Positions 8,991 through 18,804 of a stretch of 64,000 nt of DNA are shown piece after piece; the first letter of the stretch is position 1; each line of letters begins with the position of its first letter. The stretch lies in contig JAZJZD010000014.1 in assembly GCA_040390025.1 (NCBI GenBank), positions 1-64,000 of the forward strand, written 5' to 3'. The stretch is from JAVHYG01 sp040390025. Its GTDB lineage: Bacteria; Pseudomonadota; Gammaproteobacteria; Diplorickettsiales; Diplorickettsiaceae. A program made the position numbers and the translations under genes. The notes beneath the pieces were generated by a model, which was given only the letters and a program-made list of their open reading frames with translations, was not told where the DNA came from and made no database searches.

Positions 8991-11900
8991 ATGCCTTACT
9001 TAGAAAACCATAAAAATACATTAGACTCCTTATTGATAAGCATATGGAAAGAAATTTTAAAAATAGAAATCAATATACACGATGAATTTATTTCATTAGG
9101 TGGAAATTCACTTAATGCCATTAAAATTATTCATAAAATAAATGAATTATTAATAGTCTCGTTACCGTTAGATGTTATCTTTAAACACAATACTATTGAA
9201 AAATTAAGCGGTTTTCTTAAAAAACAAACAGCTCATCCAGCATCACTTGAAATAGCAAAGAAGCGAGTGTGGAAAGGCTTGAGTATTCCACTTTCCGCCT
9301 CACAACTACCACTTTATTTTCTAGCACAGCAAAGTGATGCTGCGTCGATTGCATATCAAGTTCCTCTCGCATTTGAGCTAAAAGGACAATTAAATATTAC
9401 TGTGCTAGAACAGGCTATTACTGCTACCCTACGTAGGCACGATGTCTTTCATTTAGCTTTCAAGAGCTCAGTTAATGGGGCAGATCAATACTACCAGGAC
9501 AACCTTAAGATTGCATTGGTGATAGAAGATATAGAAAAAAAAGAGCTAGAAAAAAATATTTACTTGGAAATAAAAAGTCAAATATTTTTTGATTTCGCGC
9601 CCTTATTAAGGGTTAAATTGCTAAGGTTATCCGAACAAAGCTATTTTTTAATTATAACAAAACATCATATTATTACCGACGCTTGGTCAACAGCGCTGTT
9701 TAAAGATGAACTAGAAAAATGCTATGCGGCTTTTTTAAATGGAACACTTCCGCAATTAATAGAAGTGCAACGAAGCTACGCAGACTTTATTTATCAGCAA
9801 TCTACCTATCTAAATAGCGAGAAAATGGCTAATGATTCAAGCTATTGGTGTTCAAAATTAAATGCTTTTACAGAAACTACCTTCCCTGCTGATTTTAAAA
9901 GACCTACCATTAAAAAATTTAAAGGGAAGCGCTATCGATTTAGACTCAATAAAGAAATTTTAGAAAAAATAAAGCATTTTAATAGTAAAAACAATACAAC
10001 CTCTTTTATGCTAGTATCGGCTCTTTTAAGTTTGCTATTGGGTCGTTATAGCAGACAAGAAGATGTTATTATCGGGTTTCCTGTTTCAGGTCGTGGCGCT
10101 TCCGAATTTAGCCATACCATGGGGTTATTCCTCAATGTTTTGGCATTAAGAAGCCATTTACAAGAAAAAGATAATTTTTTATCTTTTTTGCAGCGTGTAA
10201 AACAAGACATATTAGATGCCTACGCCCATCAAAATTTTCCATTTAGCCAGTTAGTAAAACAATTAAACGTATTACGCTGTCAAAATAAAAATCCATTATT
10301 TCAAATAATGCTGGTATGGCAAGATAGTGCAGACAATACACCTTTAGTTTTACCTGACATGACGATGACTCCTCGTCATGTAGATAGCAGAACCTCAAAA
10401 TTCGATATGACGTTTGAATTTATTCCTTCACCGTTAGGAATTGATTGCTCTATTGAATATGATACCGATCTTTATAAAAAAAGTACCATAGAAAGATTAT
10501 CTTTGCACTTTATAAACTTACTTGTAAATAGCTTAGCGCATCCCCGTAAAAATATATTTAGTTTACAATTTATTACGCATCAAGAAAAAGAAAAATTTTT
10601 AGAAACACAAGCGCTATGCAAACTGAACACAGTAACGCCAACAACCTTACATACGCTGTTTGAGGAACAAGTACGGTGGTTTCCCAGAAAAACTGCTGTA
10701 CGTTTTGCGGGACAATCGCTTACTTATAAAGAATTAAATGAGCAGTCTAATCAATTAGCTTATTACATTAGGCAACGCTATAGTGAGGTTTTTACATCAC
10801 GCCATAACCCTTTGTTAGGCGTTTGTTTAGACAGAAGCATAAATTTAATCGTTGCCCTACTGGCTACCTTAAAAGCGGGCGCCGCTTACGTGCCATTAGA
10901 CCCCGCTTGGCCTCAGAAAAGGTTGGAATCTGTTTTAAAGGATGCCAATTGTTCAATAGTATTGATAGATAGCCTAAACAAAACTAAATTCGATTCCACG
11001 ACACAGAATCTCGTCATCATTGACGAAAAATCGCATGGGTTGGCTAAACTTCCAAGCTCGAACTTAATGCTGAACAGTAATGCACAAGATTTAATGTATG
11101 TTATTTATACTTCGGGTACTACAGGAGTGCCCAAAGGTGTACCACAAACACACTATAATGTAGTGCGTTTATTACAAAGAGGGAATGAACTGTTTAAATT
11201 TAAGGATGAAGAGGTATGGGTATTGTTTCATTCCTATACATTTGATTTTTCAGTATGGGAAATGTGGGGAGCTTTGCGTTTTGGCAGTTCTCTTGTAATC
11301 CCCTCCTACCAAGAAACGCGGGATCCCACCTTATTTTATCAGCTTGTTTTACAAACTAAAGTAACTATTTTAAATCAAACCCCCTCTGCTTTTCAGCTTT
11401 TTATGCAGGTAGATCAAGTTTCCCCTGTGCGTGTTACTACCTTAAAGACAGTCATTTTTGGCGGAGAAGCATTAAATATTGGCTTGTTAGCGCCTTGGTG
11501 GAAACGTTACTCGGAGAACCAACCCACACTCGTTAATATGTATGGCATTACAGAAACCACGGTACATACAACATTTAAATTTTTAACGAAAAAAGATCTA
11601 AAACGAAGGGAATTTTCTAATATAGGCGAACCATTGTGTGATATCAAAGCCTATGTGGTGGATAGTTTTTATCAGCTTGTTCCTATAGGCGTTCCAGGTG
11701 AGTTATTGCTGAGCGGATTCGGGTTGTCGCCGGGATACTTGAATCGCCCTCAGCTTAACAACGAAAAATTTATAAAAAATAATTTTAATAAAACGCTAAA
11801 CACAAATAATAGCTTAATAGACTCTGTTTTTTCACGTTTATATAAAACAGGAGACTTAGTGCGTTACTTGTCGGATGGAAGTTTAGAATATTTAGGGAGA

Positions 11901-14900
11901 ATCGATAAACAGCTAAAAATTAAAGGATTTAGATTAGAAGCCGAGGAAATTGAGAGCGCAATACAAAAACATAAAGCGGTTAAACAATGTTTAGTTAAAG
12001 TGTTACAACAAAATAATTTAACGGTATTAGTAGCCTACTATATACCGACTAAACGAATGATTCAAAGCTACGATGAAAAAGCCTTTAATATTGAATTAAG
12101 GAAATTTTTATCCACTTTATTACCACATTATGCTATCCCCAATTTTTTTATTAAAATAGAAACTATGCCGTTGACGCACAATATGAAAATTGATTATGCG
12201 GCATTACCTCTCCCTTCTGCCGATCATTTCTCTAAAGCGTTAACTTCGAATGCATGTAAAAAAACACAGCCTGAGTGTATTTTAGCCGAGATATGGCAAT
12301 CTATATTACAGATAGCGTCTATTGATAAGGATGATAATTTTTTTAGCTTGGGAGGCGATTCTATAACGAGTATCCTGGTTGTTACCCAAGCAAGAAAAAA
12401 AGGTTTTAGTTTTTCCGTCAGTGACTTATTTAACGCGCCCACTATTCGGTCTTTATCAAAATATTATAAAGAAAAAATCAGAAAAAAAAGAGTAACATTA
12501 AAAGAATTTGATGTTGTTAAGAAAAAACAAGTTATTTCAGAAAAATACCTTATAAACCCTGAAAATATTGAGGATATTTATCCATTGTCTGCTTTGCAAG
12601 CAGGAATGGTCTATCACTCAAGTTATTCTCTTAAATCTGCGATCTATTTAGATATATTTTGTTTTACCATTGTCGGCCCTTATAATAAAGCATGTCTAAC
12701 CCACGCCGTTTATAAACTAATAAACATTCATCCATTGCTAAGAACCTCCTATTTACTCAATGAATTTGAGGAAGCCGTGCAAATTGTGCATAAAAACGTA
12801 GAAATACCTTTTTTTGAAAAAGACTTAAGTCTGCTACTTCCTTCTAAACAAGCGCAGCAAATAGAAAAATGGGTAACCATTGAAAAATTAAATCCTTTTA
12901 ATTATGAAAAAGCACCGTTATTTAGGATAATGGTCCATATTCTAGATAAGAAAAAATTTGTATTAGGTATTTCATTTCACCATTCTATACTTGATGGTTG
13001 GAGCCTTGCTCGTTTTATTACTGAATTATTGGAAGAATATTCGCTGCAATTAAAGTCTCCACCCATAGCTAGCCATAGCAAAGATCCATCGCAGCACGTT
13101 AGTCAGGTAGATTGGAATTTTAAGGAATTCGTACAACGCGAAAGAGAAACTTTTTCTTCCAGGGCTGATCAATTGTTCTGGAAAAAAGAACTTCTTGATT
13201 TTGAAATAACAGAAATTCCGCATAATAATACGCTTTCATCACCGGAAAATGATTTTTCTTATCATCGTATTCAAGTTGATAATCAGGTTACCGTACAATT
13301 AATAGCGCTTACAAAATCATTTAATATCTCACTCGATCAAATTATTCTAGCAGCCCATTTGAAATTACTATCCAGTTACTCAGGTCGAGAAGATGTGCTA
13401 TCGGGGGTTGTATTTAATGGTAGACCATCGATTGATAATATTGATAAAACGCTCGGATTATTTTTAAATACCCTGCCCTTCAGAATTAATATCCCGGATT
13501 GCACATGGAGAGCGTTAATCCAATTGATTTCCGAAAAAAAGCATCAGATTTATCCGCATCGACGCTATCCCATAATGAAAATTCTCCAGAATGTTCATCC
13601 TGGTCCGCTATTTAATATCATTTTTTATTTCACTCACTTTCACGTATATAAGCAGTTAAAAGCAAACGGTCCTGTTAAATTACTTAATCAAACACATTAT
13701 GAACGAACTAACTTTCCGCTTGCAGTTAACTGTGCCCTTGACCCAGTTAATAAAACCTTGGAAATATTGTTCAATTACGAAACTCAACACTATTCTTCTG
13801 AACAAATAAGTGATTTAGCTGAGAATTATCATCGTCTGTTAAAGGCGATGGTAAAAGATATTGATGTTAAACATAATACGTTTGAATTACTCACGACCGA
13901 ACAAAAACAATGCCTACTGGTAGACTGGAATCAGACAGAAAAGGATTTTCCAAAAAATAAGCGGACACATGAACTCATTGAAGAAATTGCTAAAAAATTT
14001 CCAGAAAAAACGGCACTGATTTTTGAAGAAACGTCGATTAGTTACCATATACTTAATAGTAAAGCCAACCAGTTGGCAGATTATATAAATAGCAAAACTT
14101 TGACGCGTGGAAACAGATTAGTCGGTTTATATGTTGATCGCAGCTTAGAAGCTATTATCGCCATGTTAGCCATATGGAAATCCGGAAAAGCGTATATTCC
14201 TATCGATCCGTTATATCCCAAAGAAAGAGTCAAGTTTATTCTAAATGATGCGCAGTGTTATTATTTATTGAGTAAAAAAGATTTAATACAAGATTTGTCA
14301 TTACCAAATGATATCGACATACTCTATTTGGAAGAACTAAACACAAATAAATCGTCAGCTTTATCAAAAAAAACTGTTAGTTCTAAAGATAAAGAAAATC
14401 TAGCTTATGTTATTTATACCTCCGGCTCGACTGGAATGCCGAAAGGCGTGATGATTGAACATACATCGCTTTTGAATCTTCTATGCGCTATGCAAAAAAA
14501 AATCAGTTTTACTGAAAATGATATTTTCTTAGCACTTACTTCTTTTGCATTTGATATTTCAATTTTAGAAATTTTTCTGCCGTTAATTACCGGTGGTACT
14601 TGTCTGATTGCTAATCAGTCTGGTAGTAAAGATCCGCAATGGATTAAAAACGCCTTAAAAAAATATCCTATTACAGTCGTCCAAGCCACAGCCTCAAAAT
14701 GGGCTCTACTTTTTGAATATGGTTTACAAGAAGCAAAATGTCCAATTCGCGCATTATGTGGTGGAGAAGCATTACCTAATCCTATAGCTTCTCAACTAAC
14801 TGCATTTGCGGAATTAGCTTGGAATGTTTATGGACCGACAGAAACAACTATCTGGTCCACGATCTATAAATTAAGTGCAGAAGCTATTAAGTTCTCGCAG

Positions 14901-16502
14901 CCACCTATTGGAATGCCTCTAGCAAATACCAAAGTCTATGTTTTAGATAAAAAATTACAGCCTGTTCCACTCGGAGTGATAGGCGACTTATACATTTCAG
15001 GTGCTGGATTAGCAAGAGGCTATTTAAATCGTAGCGATTTAACAGCAGAAAGATTTATCAAAAATCCGTTCGTTCCGCAAGACAGTATTTATAGCACATT
15101 ATATAAGACAGGTGATTTAGCCAGGTGGTTACCTAATGGCTATCTAGACTACATCAATAGAAGCGACAACCAAATTAAAATCCGTGGCTTTAGAGTTGAA
15201 GCGGGAGAAGTTGAATATGCTTTATTACAGCATAAAGCAATAAAGAGCTGTGTTGTTTTACTCAAAGAGCAGGAAGGAATGCAATCTCTGGTCGCATTTT
15301 TAGTAAAAAAGAAAAGCATCGATGTAAGCACTAAACAACTTCGTGAATTTCTTGCGCAGCGACTTCCCTATTACTGTATACCCGATAAATATGTGTTCTT
15401 AGAGAAATTGCCTAAAACGCAGAACGAGAAATTAGATCGGCGGCAGTTAATGAATATTAAAATAGATGAAATTTCTCAAATTGAGAATGATATTTCATTA
15501 TCAACGGAACAATTAAAATTAGGTGGTATATGGAAAAAAGTACTTTCTATTAATAGTCTCTCCTTATCCGATAACTTCTTTGAATTAGGAGGAAATTCTC
15601 TTTCAGCACTTAGGTTAGTCAATGAAATTAATAAGGTATTTTCTATTATGCTAGAAATTAAAGAAATTATAGAACACCCCGTATTGAGCAAACAATCTGA
15701 CAGAATTCTTTTTTTAAAAGATTCCTTAGGAAATGAAGTCCAGAAAGAAGAAACCATCGACTTTGTGAAATCCATTTCAGATCCAATTGTAAAATTAAAA
15801 GAAGGCGGTAGCAAAACGCCGTTATTTTTAATCCATCCAGTAGGTGGAAACGTTTTTTATTATATACCGCTGGTTAAATCCTTAGCTAATGATAGACCGG
15901 TATACGCTATTCAAGACCCAGGAATACGCGGCCGTGAGACACTCTTTGAAAGCTTAAACGACATGGCAAGTTTTTATATTAAAGTAATAAAAAAATATCA
16001 ACCTAAAGGACCTTACCTCATCGCCGGCTCTTCTTTTGGCGCTAACGCTGCCGTAGAAATAGCAAGGCAGTTAATTGAACAAGGTGATGCGCTTGCTTTT
16101 ATTGGACTCATTGACGGCTGGGCAAAATACCCTAAAGAGGCAAACGATAATCGAGAATGGTTTTGCCAGAATCTAATAAACCAGCTCAAAACACTGGATC
16201 AACATTTCTCTCGTGAAGGTATACCCGATTTACTTTTAGATCTACATTGGCATAGACAACAATTGTTAGTTCGCCATATTTTACCTAATATGTCAGACAT
16301 ACAACTGACTTTGTTCAAAGCCAAACAAACCATGGATGCATTTAAACCATTAGAATCTGTCTATAATAATTGGGATATCTATTGTCAAACTATTCCTATT
16401 GTATACCCCGTATCGGGTGATCATTTTACCATGCACTTCCCTCCATATCATGAATCGTTAGTTGAAGCGTTTAGAGACTGCCTTAGCAAAATTAAGTTTT
16501 AA
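8991..16502 (+). CDS. Non-ribosomal peptide synthetase, T-C-A-T-C-A-T-TE
   Basis: A synthetase of 2503 residues. T1 has LGGNSL (Ser40). C1 follows with HHIITDAW from 225. A1 (about 555-1060) has YTSGTTGVPKG; aligned to GrsA its pocket reads DFWNIGMVHK, the classic threonine code. T2 has Ser1124. C2 has HHSILDGW from 1330 and a YPLSALQAGMVYHS start resembling DCL or dual C domains, though no epimerase motif is seen. A2 (about 1650-2140) has YTSGSTGMPKG; its pocket reads DILQCGVIWK, close to glycine codes. T3 has Ser2203. A type I thioesterase ends the protein (GSSFG Ser2348, GDHF His2478). It should make X-Thr-Gly-like peptides released by the TE. The first T lacks its own A domain, so its acyl group must come in trans. 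No PPTase, transporter or tailoring gene adjoins. Confidence 0.93.
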   Translation: MPYLENHKNTLDSLLISIWKEILKIEINIHDEFISLGGNSLNAIKIIHKINELLIVSLPLDVIFKHNTIEKLSGFLKKQTAHPASLEIAKKRVWKGLSIPLSASQLPLYFLAQQSDAASIAYQVPLAFELKGQLNITVLEQAITATLRRHDVFHLAFKSSVNGADQYYQDNLKIALVIEDIEKKELEKNIYLEIKSQIFFDFAPLLRVKLLRLSEQSYFLIITKHHIITDAWSTALFKDELEKCYAAFLNGTLPQLIEVQRSYADFIYQQSTYLNSEKMANDSSYWCSKLNAFTETTFPADFKRPTIKKFKGKRYRFRLNKEILEKIKHFNSKNNTTSFMLVSALLSLLLGRYSRQEDVIIGFPVSGRGASEFSHTMGLFLNVLALRSHLQEKDNFLSFLQRVKQDILDAYAHQNFPFSQLVKQLNVLRCQNKNPLFQIMLVWQDSADNTPLVLPDMTMTPRHVDSRTSKFDMTFEFIPSPLGIDCSIEYDTDLYKKSTIERLSLHFINLLVNSLAHPRKNIFSLQFITHQEKEKFLETQALCKLNTVTPTTLHTLFEEQVRWFPRKTAVRFAGQSLTYKELNEQSNQLAYYIRQRYSEVFTSRHNPLLGVCLDRSINLIVALLATLKAGAAYVPLDPAWPQKRLESVLKDANCSIVLIDSLNKTKFDSTTQNLVIIDEKSHGLAKLPSSNLMLNSNAQDLMYVIYTSGTTGVPKGVPQTHYNVVRLLQRGNELFKFKDEEVWVLFHSYTFDFSVWEMWGALRFGSSLVIPSYQETRDPTLFYQLVLQTKVTILNQTPSAFQLFMQVDQVSPVRVTTLKTVIFGGEALNIGLLAPWWKRYSENQPTLVNMYGITETTVHTTFKFLTKKDLKRREFSNIGEPLCDIKAYVVDSFYQLVPIGVPGELLLSGFGLSPGYLNRPQLNNEKFIKNNFNKTLNTNNSLIDSVFSRLYKTGDLVRYLSDGSLEYLGRIDKQLKIKGFRLEAEEIESAIQKHKAVKQCLVKVLQQNNLTVLVAYYIPTKRMIQSYDEKAFNIELRKFLSTLLPHYAIPNFFIKIETMPLTHNMKIDYAALPLPSADHFSKALTSNACKKTQPECILAEIWQSILQIASIDKDDNFFSLGGDSITSILVVTQARKKGFSFSVSDLFNAPTIRSLSKYYKEKIRKKRVTLKEFDVVKKKQVISEKYLINPENIEDIYPLSALQAGMVYHSSYSLKSAIYLDIFCFTIVGPYNKACLTHAVYKLINIHPLLRTSYLLNEFEEAVQIVHKNVEIPFFEKDLSLLLPSKQAQQIEKWVTIEKLNPFNYEKAPLFRIMVHILDKKKFVLGISFHHSILDGWSLARFITELLEEYSLQLKSPPIASHSKDPSQHVSQVDWNFKEFVQRERETFSSRADQLFWKKELLDFEITEIPHNNTLSSPENDFSYHRIQVDNQVTVQLIALTKSFNISLDQIILAAHLKLLSSYSGREDVLSGVVFNGRPSIDNIDKTLGLFLNTLPFRINIPDCTWRALIQLISEKKHQIYPHRRYPIMKILQNVHPGPLFNIIFYFTHFHVYKQLKANGPVKLLNQTHYERTNFPLAVNCALDPVNKTLEILFNYETQHYSSEQISDLAENYHRLLKAMVKDIDVKHNTFELLTTEQKQCLLVDWNQTEKDFPKNKRTHELIEEIAKKFPEKTALIFEETSISYHILNSKANQLADYINSKTLTRGNRLVGLYVDRSLEAIIAMLAIWKSGKAYIPIDPLYPKERVKFILNDAQCYYLLSKKDLIQDLSLPNDIDILYLEELNTNKSSALSKKTVSSKDKENLAYVIYTSGSTGMPKGVMIEHTSLLNLLCAMQKKISFTENDIFLALTSFAFDISILEIFLPLITGGTCLIANQSGSKDPQWIKNALKKYPITVVQATASKWALLFEYGLQEAKCPIRALCGGEALPNPIASQLTAFAELAWNVYGPTETTIWSTIYKLSAEAIKFSQPPIGMPLANTKVYVLDKKLQPVPLGVIGDLYISGAGLARGYLNRSDLTAERFIKNPFVPQDSIYSTLYKTGDLARWLPNGYLDYINRSDNQIKIRGFRVEAGEVEYALLQHKAIKSCVVLLKEQEGMQSLVAFLVKKKSIDVSTKQLREFLAQRLPYYCIPDKYVFLEKLPKTQNEKLDRRQLMNIKIDEISQIENDISLSTEQLKLGGIWKKVLSINSLSLSDNFFELGGNSLSALRLVNEINKVFSIMLEIKEIIEHPVLSKQSDRILFLKDSLGNEVQKEETIDFVKSISDPIVKLKEGGSKTPLFLIHPVGGNVFYYIPLVKSLANDRPVYAIQDPGIRGRETLFESLNDMASFYIKVIKKYQPKGPYLIAGSSFGANAAVEIARQLIEQGDALAFIGLIDGWAKYPKEANDNREWFCQNLINQLKTLDQHFSREGIPDLLLDLHWHRQQLLVRHILPNMSDIQLTLFKAKQTMDAFKPLESVYNNWDIYCQTIPIVYPVSGDHFTMHFPPYHESLVEAFRDCLSKIKF

Positions 16503-16682
16503 CGATAAAGTAATGTTTTTAGGAAATTTTATACTATTTTCTACCTATACTAGTAAAAGTTCTAAAAGCCATTTTTTACCCTAAAATCTACTTAATATTG
16601 ATTATTAAATAGAAACTTATAAAGCTATTATAAAATATTCAAGTCTATAATAGTATAGGCTTGAATAATTAAAGGATTTAAA

Positions 16683-17003
16683 ATGAAATCAACTCTTCGT
16701 TCAGAAAATAATTCTTCACAGGACTTATTTGACAATATTGAGAACAAACTTTTGAACCTCGACGTTTCACTACAGGAGAAACTAGGGGGAGTCTATGAGG
16801 GCATGGATAATTACGTAAATAACTTCATAAATGAAAAAAAAGCAGAATATCTTTTAGATTTTATAGGGAACTTTGCAGCTGATTTAAGTGTAAAAATTGT
16901 AGAGCTATCTAGCGATATTAGTGCTTTAAGGAATGGGGTTTATCAAACTCCGAAGAATTTTCAAGCTACACAACTGAAGTCTAGTGAAAAAGTGAAAGTA
17001 TAA
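16683..17003 (+). CDS. Small orphan protein downstream of NRPS
   Basis: A protein of 106 residues, not recognised. Mostly helical and polar, with a possible coiled coil (about 15-85) and no signal peptide or membrane segment. AAAGGA lies shortly before the ATG, and a TATAAT-like box is present near 16646. It sits 180 bases after the NRPS on the same strand, with its own likely promoter and a strong terminator after it. A link to the NRPS cannot be shown; it has no MbtH signature. Confidence 0.55.
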   Translation: MKSTLRSENNSSQDLFDNIENKLLNLDVSLQEKLGGVYEGMDNYVNNFINEKKAEYLLDFIGNFAADLSVKIVELSSDISALRNGVYQTPKNFQATQLKSSEKVKV

Positions 17004-17019
17004 ATTAAAAATTTTAATC

Positions 17020-17061
17020 AAAACAATAGTATGAACAAGATTTTGTTCGTACTATTGTTTT
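17020..17061. terminator. Bidirectional terminator
   Basis: A 19-bp stem (17020-17038 with 17043-17061, one G-U pair) with a four-base loop, with an A-run on one side and a T-run on the other. It lies between the convergent ends of the 106-residue orphan and lapB and should stop transcription from both sides. Confidence 0.85.
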
Positions 17062-17073
17062 ACAAGAAAGTTA

Positions 17074-18258
17074 TTAAAGCCTATCCGGTTTAATCGTACT
17101 CCAGTTACGGCAGGCGGGACAAAACCAATCTAAAATTTTACTATTAAAACCACAGCGCAAACATCGGTAGCCAGGTCGATTTAGCATAAGCTTCGCAATT
17201 AATGTTTTTAATGTTGTTAAATTACTTCCGCTTTCATTATTATTTTCGTTAGAGAAATGTGACTCGCCACAATGTAAATCTACTAAATGATAGAGACCAT
17301 ATAGTGATGGCCTCTCTTGTAATTGCTGTGTTAAAAAACTTAACGCCTTTTCCCTGTCTTTTTCCTGAATCAGTTTTACAATAGCAAGACAAATAGAGAT
17401 TTTTGAATATTCAGATAAAGTTGCATATAAATAATTAAGCAGATCAGTTTGGCCTGATTCTCGCTGCAAATAGCATTGGCTTAACGGTTCTAAAGTTTCG
17501 GCAATATAATCGGGGTCTTGCTTTTTAATCGATTGATATATCTGAATCGCTTTTTCCCATTTTCCAGCTTTAATTGCAAGCTCACCTTTAAGAAGATTAG
17601 CGCGCACACAATGCGGATCATACTTTAGGGCGCGATTTAAAAACTCTATTACTTCCTTGTTTTCGGTTTGTACTTTTAATTGCCCCAGTGCGAGTTCACA
17701 ATAATAATGTGCAATATTTTTAATGATAAGCGGTTCCCATTTAGAAATTTTTTTAGCGTGCTTAATAGCAACTTCCCAGCGCTTTTGTTGTTGGTAGATC
17801 TCTAATAAATAACGTAAAGCAACCTTTGCATATTCATTTTCATTATCCTCTTTGTTTGCTATTTCAGAAAATAATCGCTCTGCCCTATCTAATAATCCAC
17901 CATAATAATAATCTTGGCCTAACGCTAATAAGGCTTGTATTTTTTGCGAAGGAGGTAACTGTGGTCTAGCGATTAAATTTTGATGAAGTCGAATAGCACG
18001 ATCAATTTCTCCTCGGCGCCGAAATAAAACACCTAAGGCTAAATGTGTTTCAACCGTTTCAGTATCAACTTCTAATATCTTAATAAAAGTATCGACGGCT
18101 TTATCGGCTTGTTCATTGAGTAAATAATTTAAACCCAGTAAATATTCACGGTTGAAATCCTTTCGTTTATCCGGTGATAAGTGTTTGACATGATAATAAG
18201 CGGCATACCATCCAGATGCAGCCGCAATAGGAAGAAGTAGAAATAGCAGTTCTAGCAT
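17074..18258 (-). CDS. lapB: Lipopolysaccharide assembly protein B
   Basis: LapB (YciM) of 394 residues: an N-terminal membrane anchor (MLELLFLLLPIAAASGWY, nearly as in E. coli), then a series of TPR units, then a C-terminal rubredoxin-like knuckle (CLRCGF, CPAC). It is a cytoplasmic-facing inner-membrane adaptor that tunes LpxC proteolysis by FtsH and so LPS synthesis. The ATG at 18258 was chosen over an in-frame start 17 codons upstream because the anchor begins exactly there in the family; the upstream codons fall in a repeat element. Last gene of the rpsA-lapA-lapB run. Confidence 0.93.
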   Translation of the reverse strand: MLELLFLLLPIAAASGWYAAYYHVKHLSPDKRKDFNREYLLGLNYLLNEQADKAVDTFIKILEVDTETVETHLALGVLFRRRGEIDRAIRLHQNLIARPQLPPSQKIQALLALGQDYYYGGLLDRAERLFSEIANKEDNENEYAKVALRYLLEIYQQQKRWEVAIKHAKKISKWEPLIIKNIAHYYCELALGQLKVQTENKEVIEFLNRALKYDPHCVRANLLKGELAIKAGKWEKAIQIYQSIKKQDPDYIAETLEPLSQCYLQRESGQTDLLNYLYATLSEYSKISICLAIVKLIQEKDREKALSFLTQQLQERPSLYGLYHLVDLHCGESHFSNENNNESGSNLTTLKTLIAKLMLNRPGYRCLRCGFNSKILDWFCPACRNWSTIKPDRL

Positions 18259-18260
18259 AA

Positions 18261-18405
18261 TATATCCATTGCGCTTGGAAATACAATTTTGCATTTCCAA
18301 GTGTTGCATCTCGCGATGGGGATTTTCAAAAGGAGAATCGCGATTTCTCCTTTGAACAACGGTGCGGAAGCGTAGCTGATCGCCCGTCGTGTGATTGGAT
18401 ATACC
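18261..18405. repeat. R3 palindromic repeat, long copy 1
   Basis: About 145 bases filling the lapA-lapB gap. Ends read TATATCC and GGATATACC. Three hairpins follow each other: one around CTTGGAAAT/ATTTCCAAG, one around AAAGGAGAA/TTTCTCCTTT with a TCGCGA centre, and one around ACGG/CCGT. A second full copy is at 32072-32217 with different stem sequences but the same pairing. No open reading frame. Confidence 0.8.
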
Positions 18406-18698
18406 TAATGCGGATGATCTTTAAGAGGTAAAGCACGTAGGTTAATTAATTCTTCTTCTACAAGTTTTAAGCGATGCTGCAATCGACGATTAGCATACTT
18501 TAATTTAATGTAGATAGTAAAAGCCAATAACAGTCCTAATAATCCCCCTAGACTAAAGCTAAGTATGGCTAATAAGGAAAGGGGCAGCTGAGCTTTACCC
18601 AGATAATAATTAATATTAACAGGCTCTGCATTGAGACCTGCAAAGGTTAGAGCAAAAAGAACTAATAAAATAAGGAACAAATAAGTTAGGATGCGCAT
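18405..18698 (-). CDS. lapA: Lipopolysaccharide assembly protein A
   Basis: LapA (YciS, DUF1049) of 97 residues with two membrane helices (about 3-22 and 40-63) and a basic cytoplasmic coiled-coil tail. It acts with LapB at the inner membrane in LPS assembly control. The stop codon abuts the R3 repeat. In E. coli ihfB lies between rpsA and lapA; here the gap is only about 100 bases and ihfB is absent. Confidence 0.9.
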   Translation of the reverse strand: MRILTYLFLILLVLFALTFAGLNAEPVNINYYLGKAQLPLSLLAILSFSLGGLLGLLLAFTIYIKLKYANRRLQHRLKLVEEELINLRALPLKDHPH

Positions 18699-18756
18699 AA
18701 ACTACTACCCTTAAACAAAAAATATTGCTCCTTAGCAGAATCCGAATTAAACATAG

Positions 18757-18786
18757 CTTGTCCCCGTGCTTCGGCACGGGGATAAG
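18757..18786 (-). terminator. Hairpin after rpsA
   Basis: A GC-rich stem of 13 pairs (18757-18769 with 18774-18786, one G-U pair) and a four-base loop, starting about 20 bases past the rpsA stop. There is no strong T-run on the minus strand, so it may act as a partial terminator or as an RNA-stabilising hairpin before lapA. Confidence 0.6.
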
Positions 18787-18804
18787 TCAACTTAAGTTAA
18801 TCGC

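Noticed and set aside
8830..9021. Short minus-strand open frame overlapping the NRPS start
   Set aside because: Low-complexity Phe/Ile/Asn sequence from AT-rich intergenic DNA, no ribosome site, overlaps a certain gene.
16683..17003. Possible MbtH-like partner of the NRPS
   Set aside because: MbtH proteins have conserved Trp and a short beta-rich fold; this protein is helical and lacks those residues.
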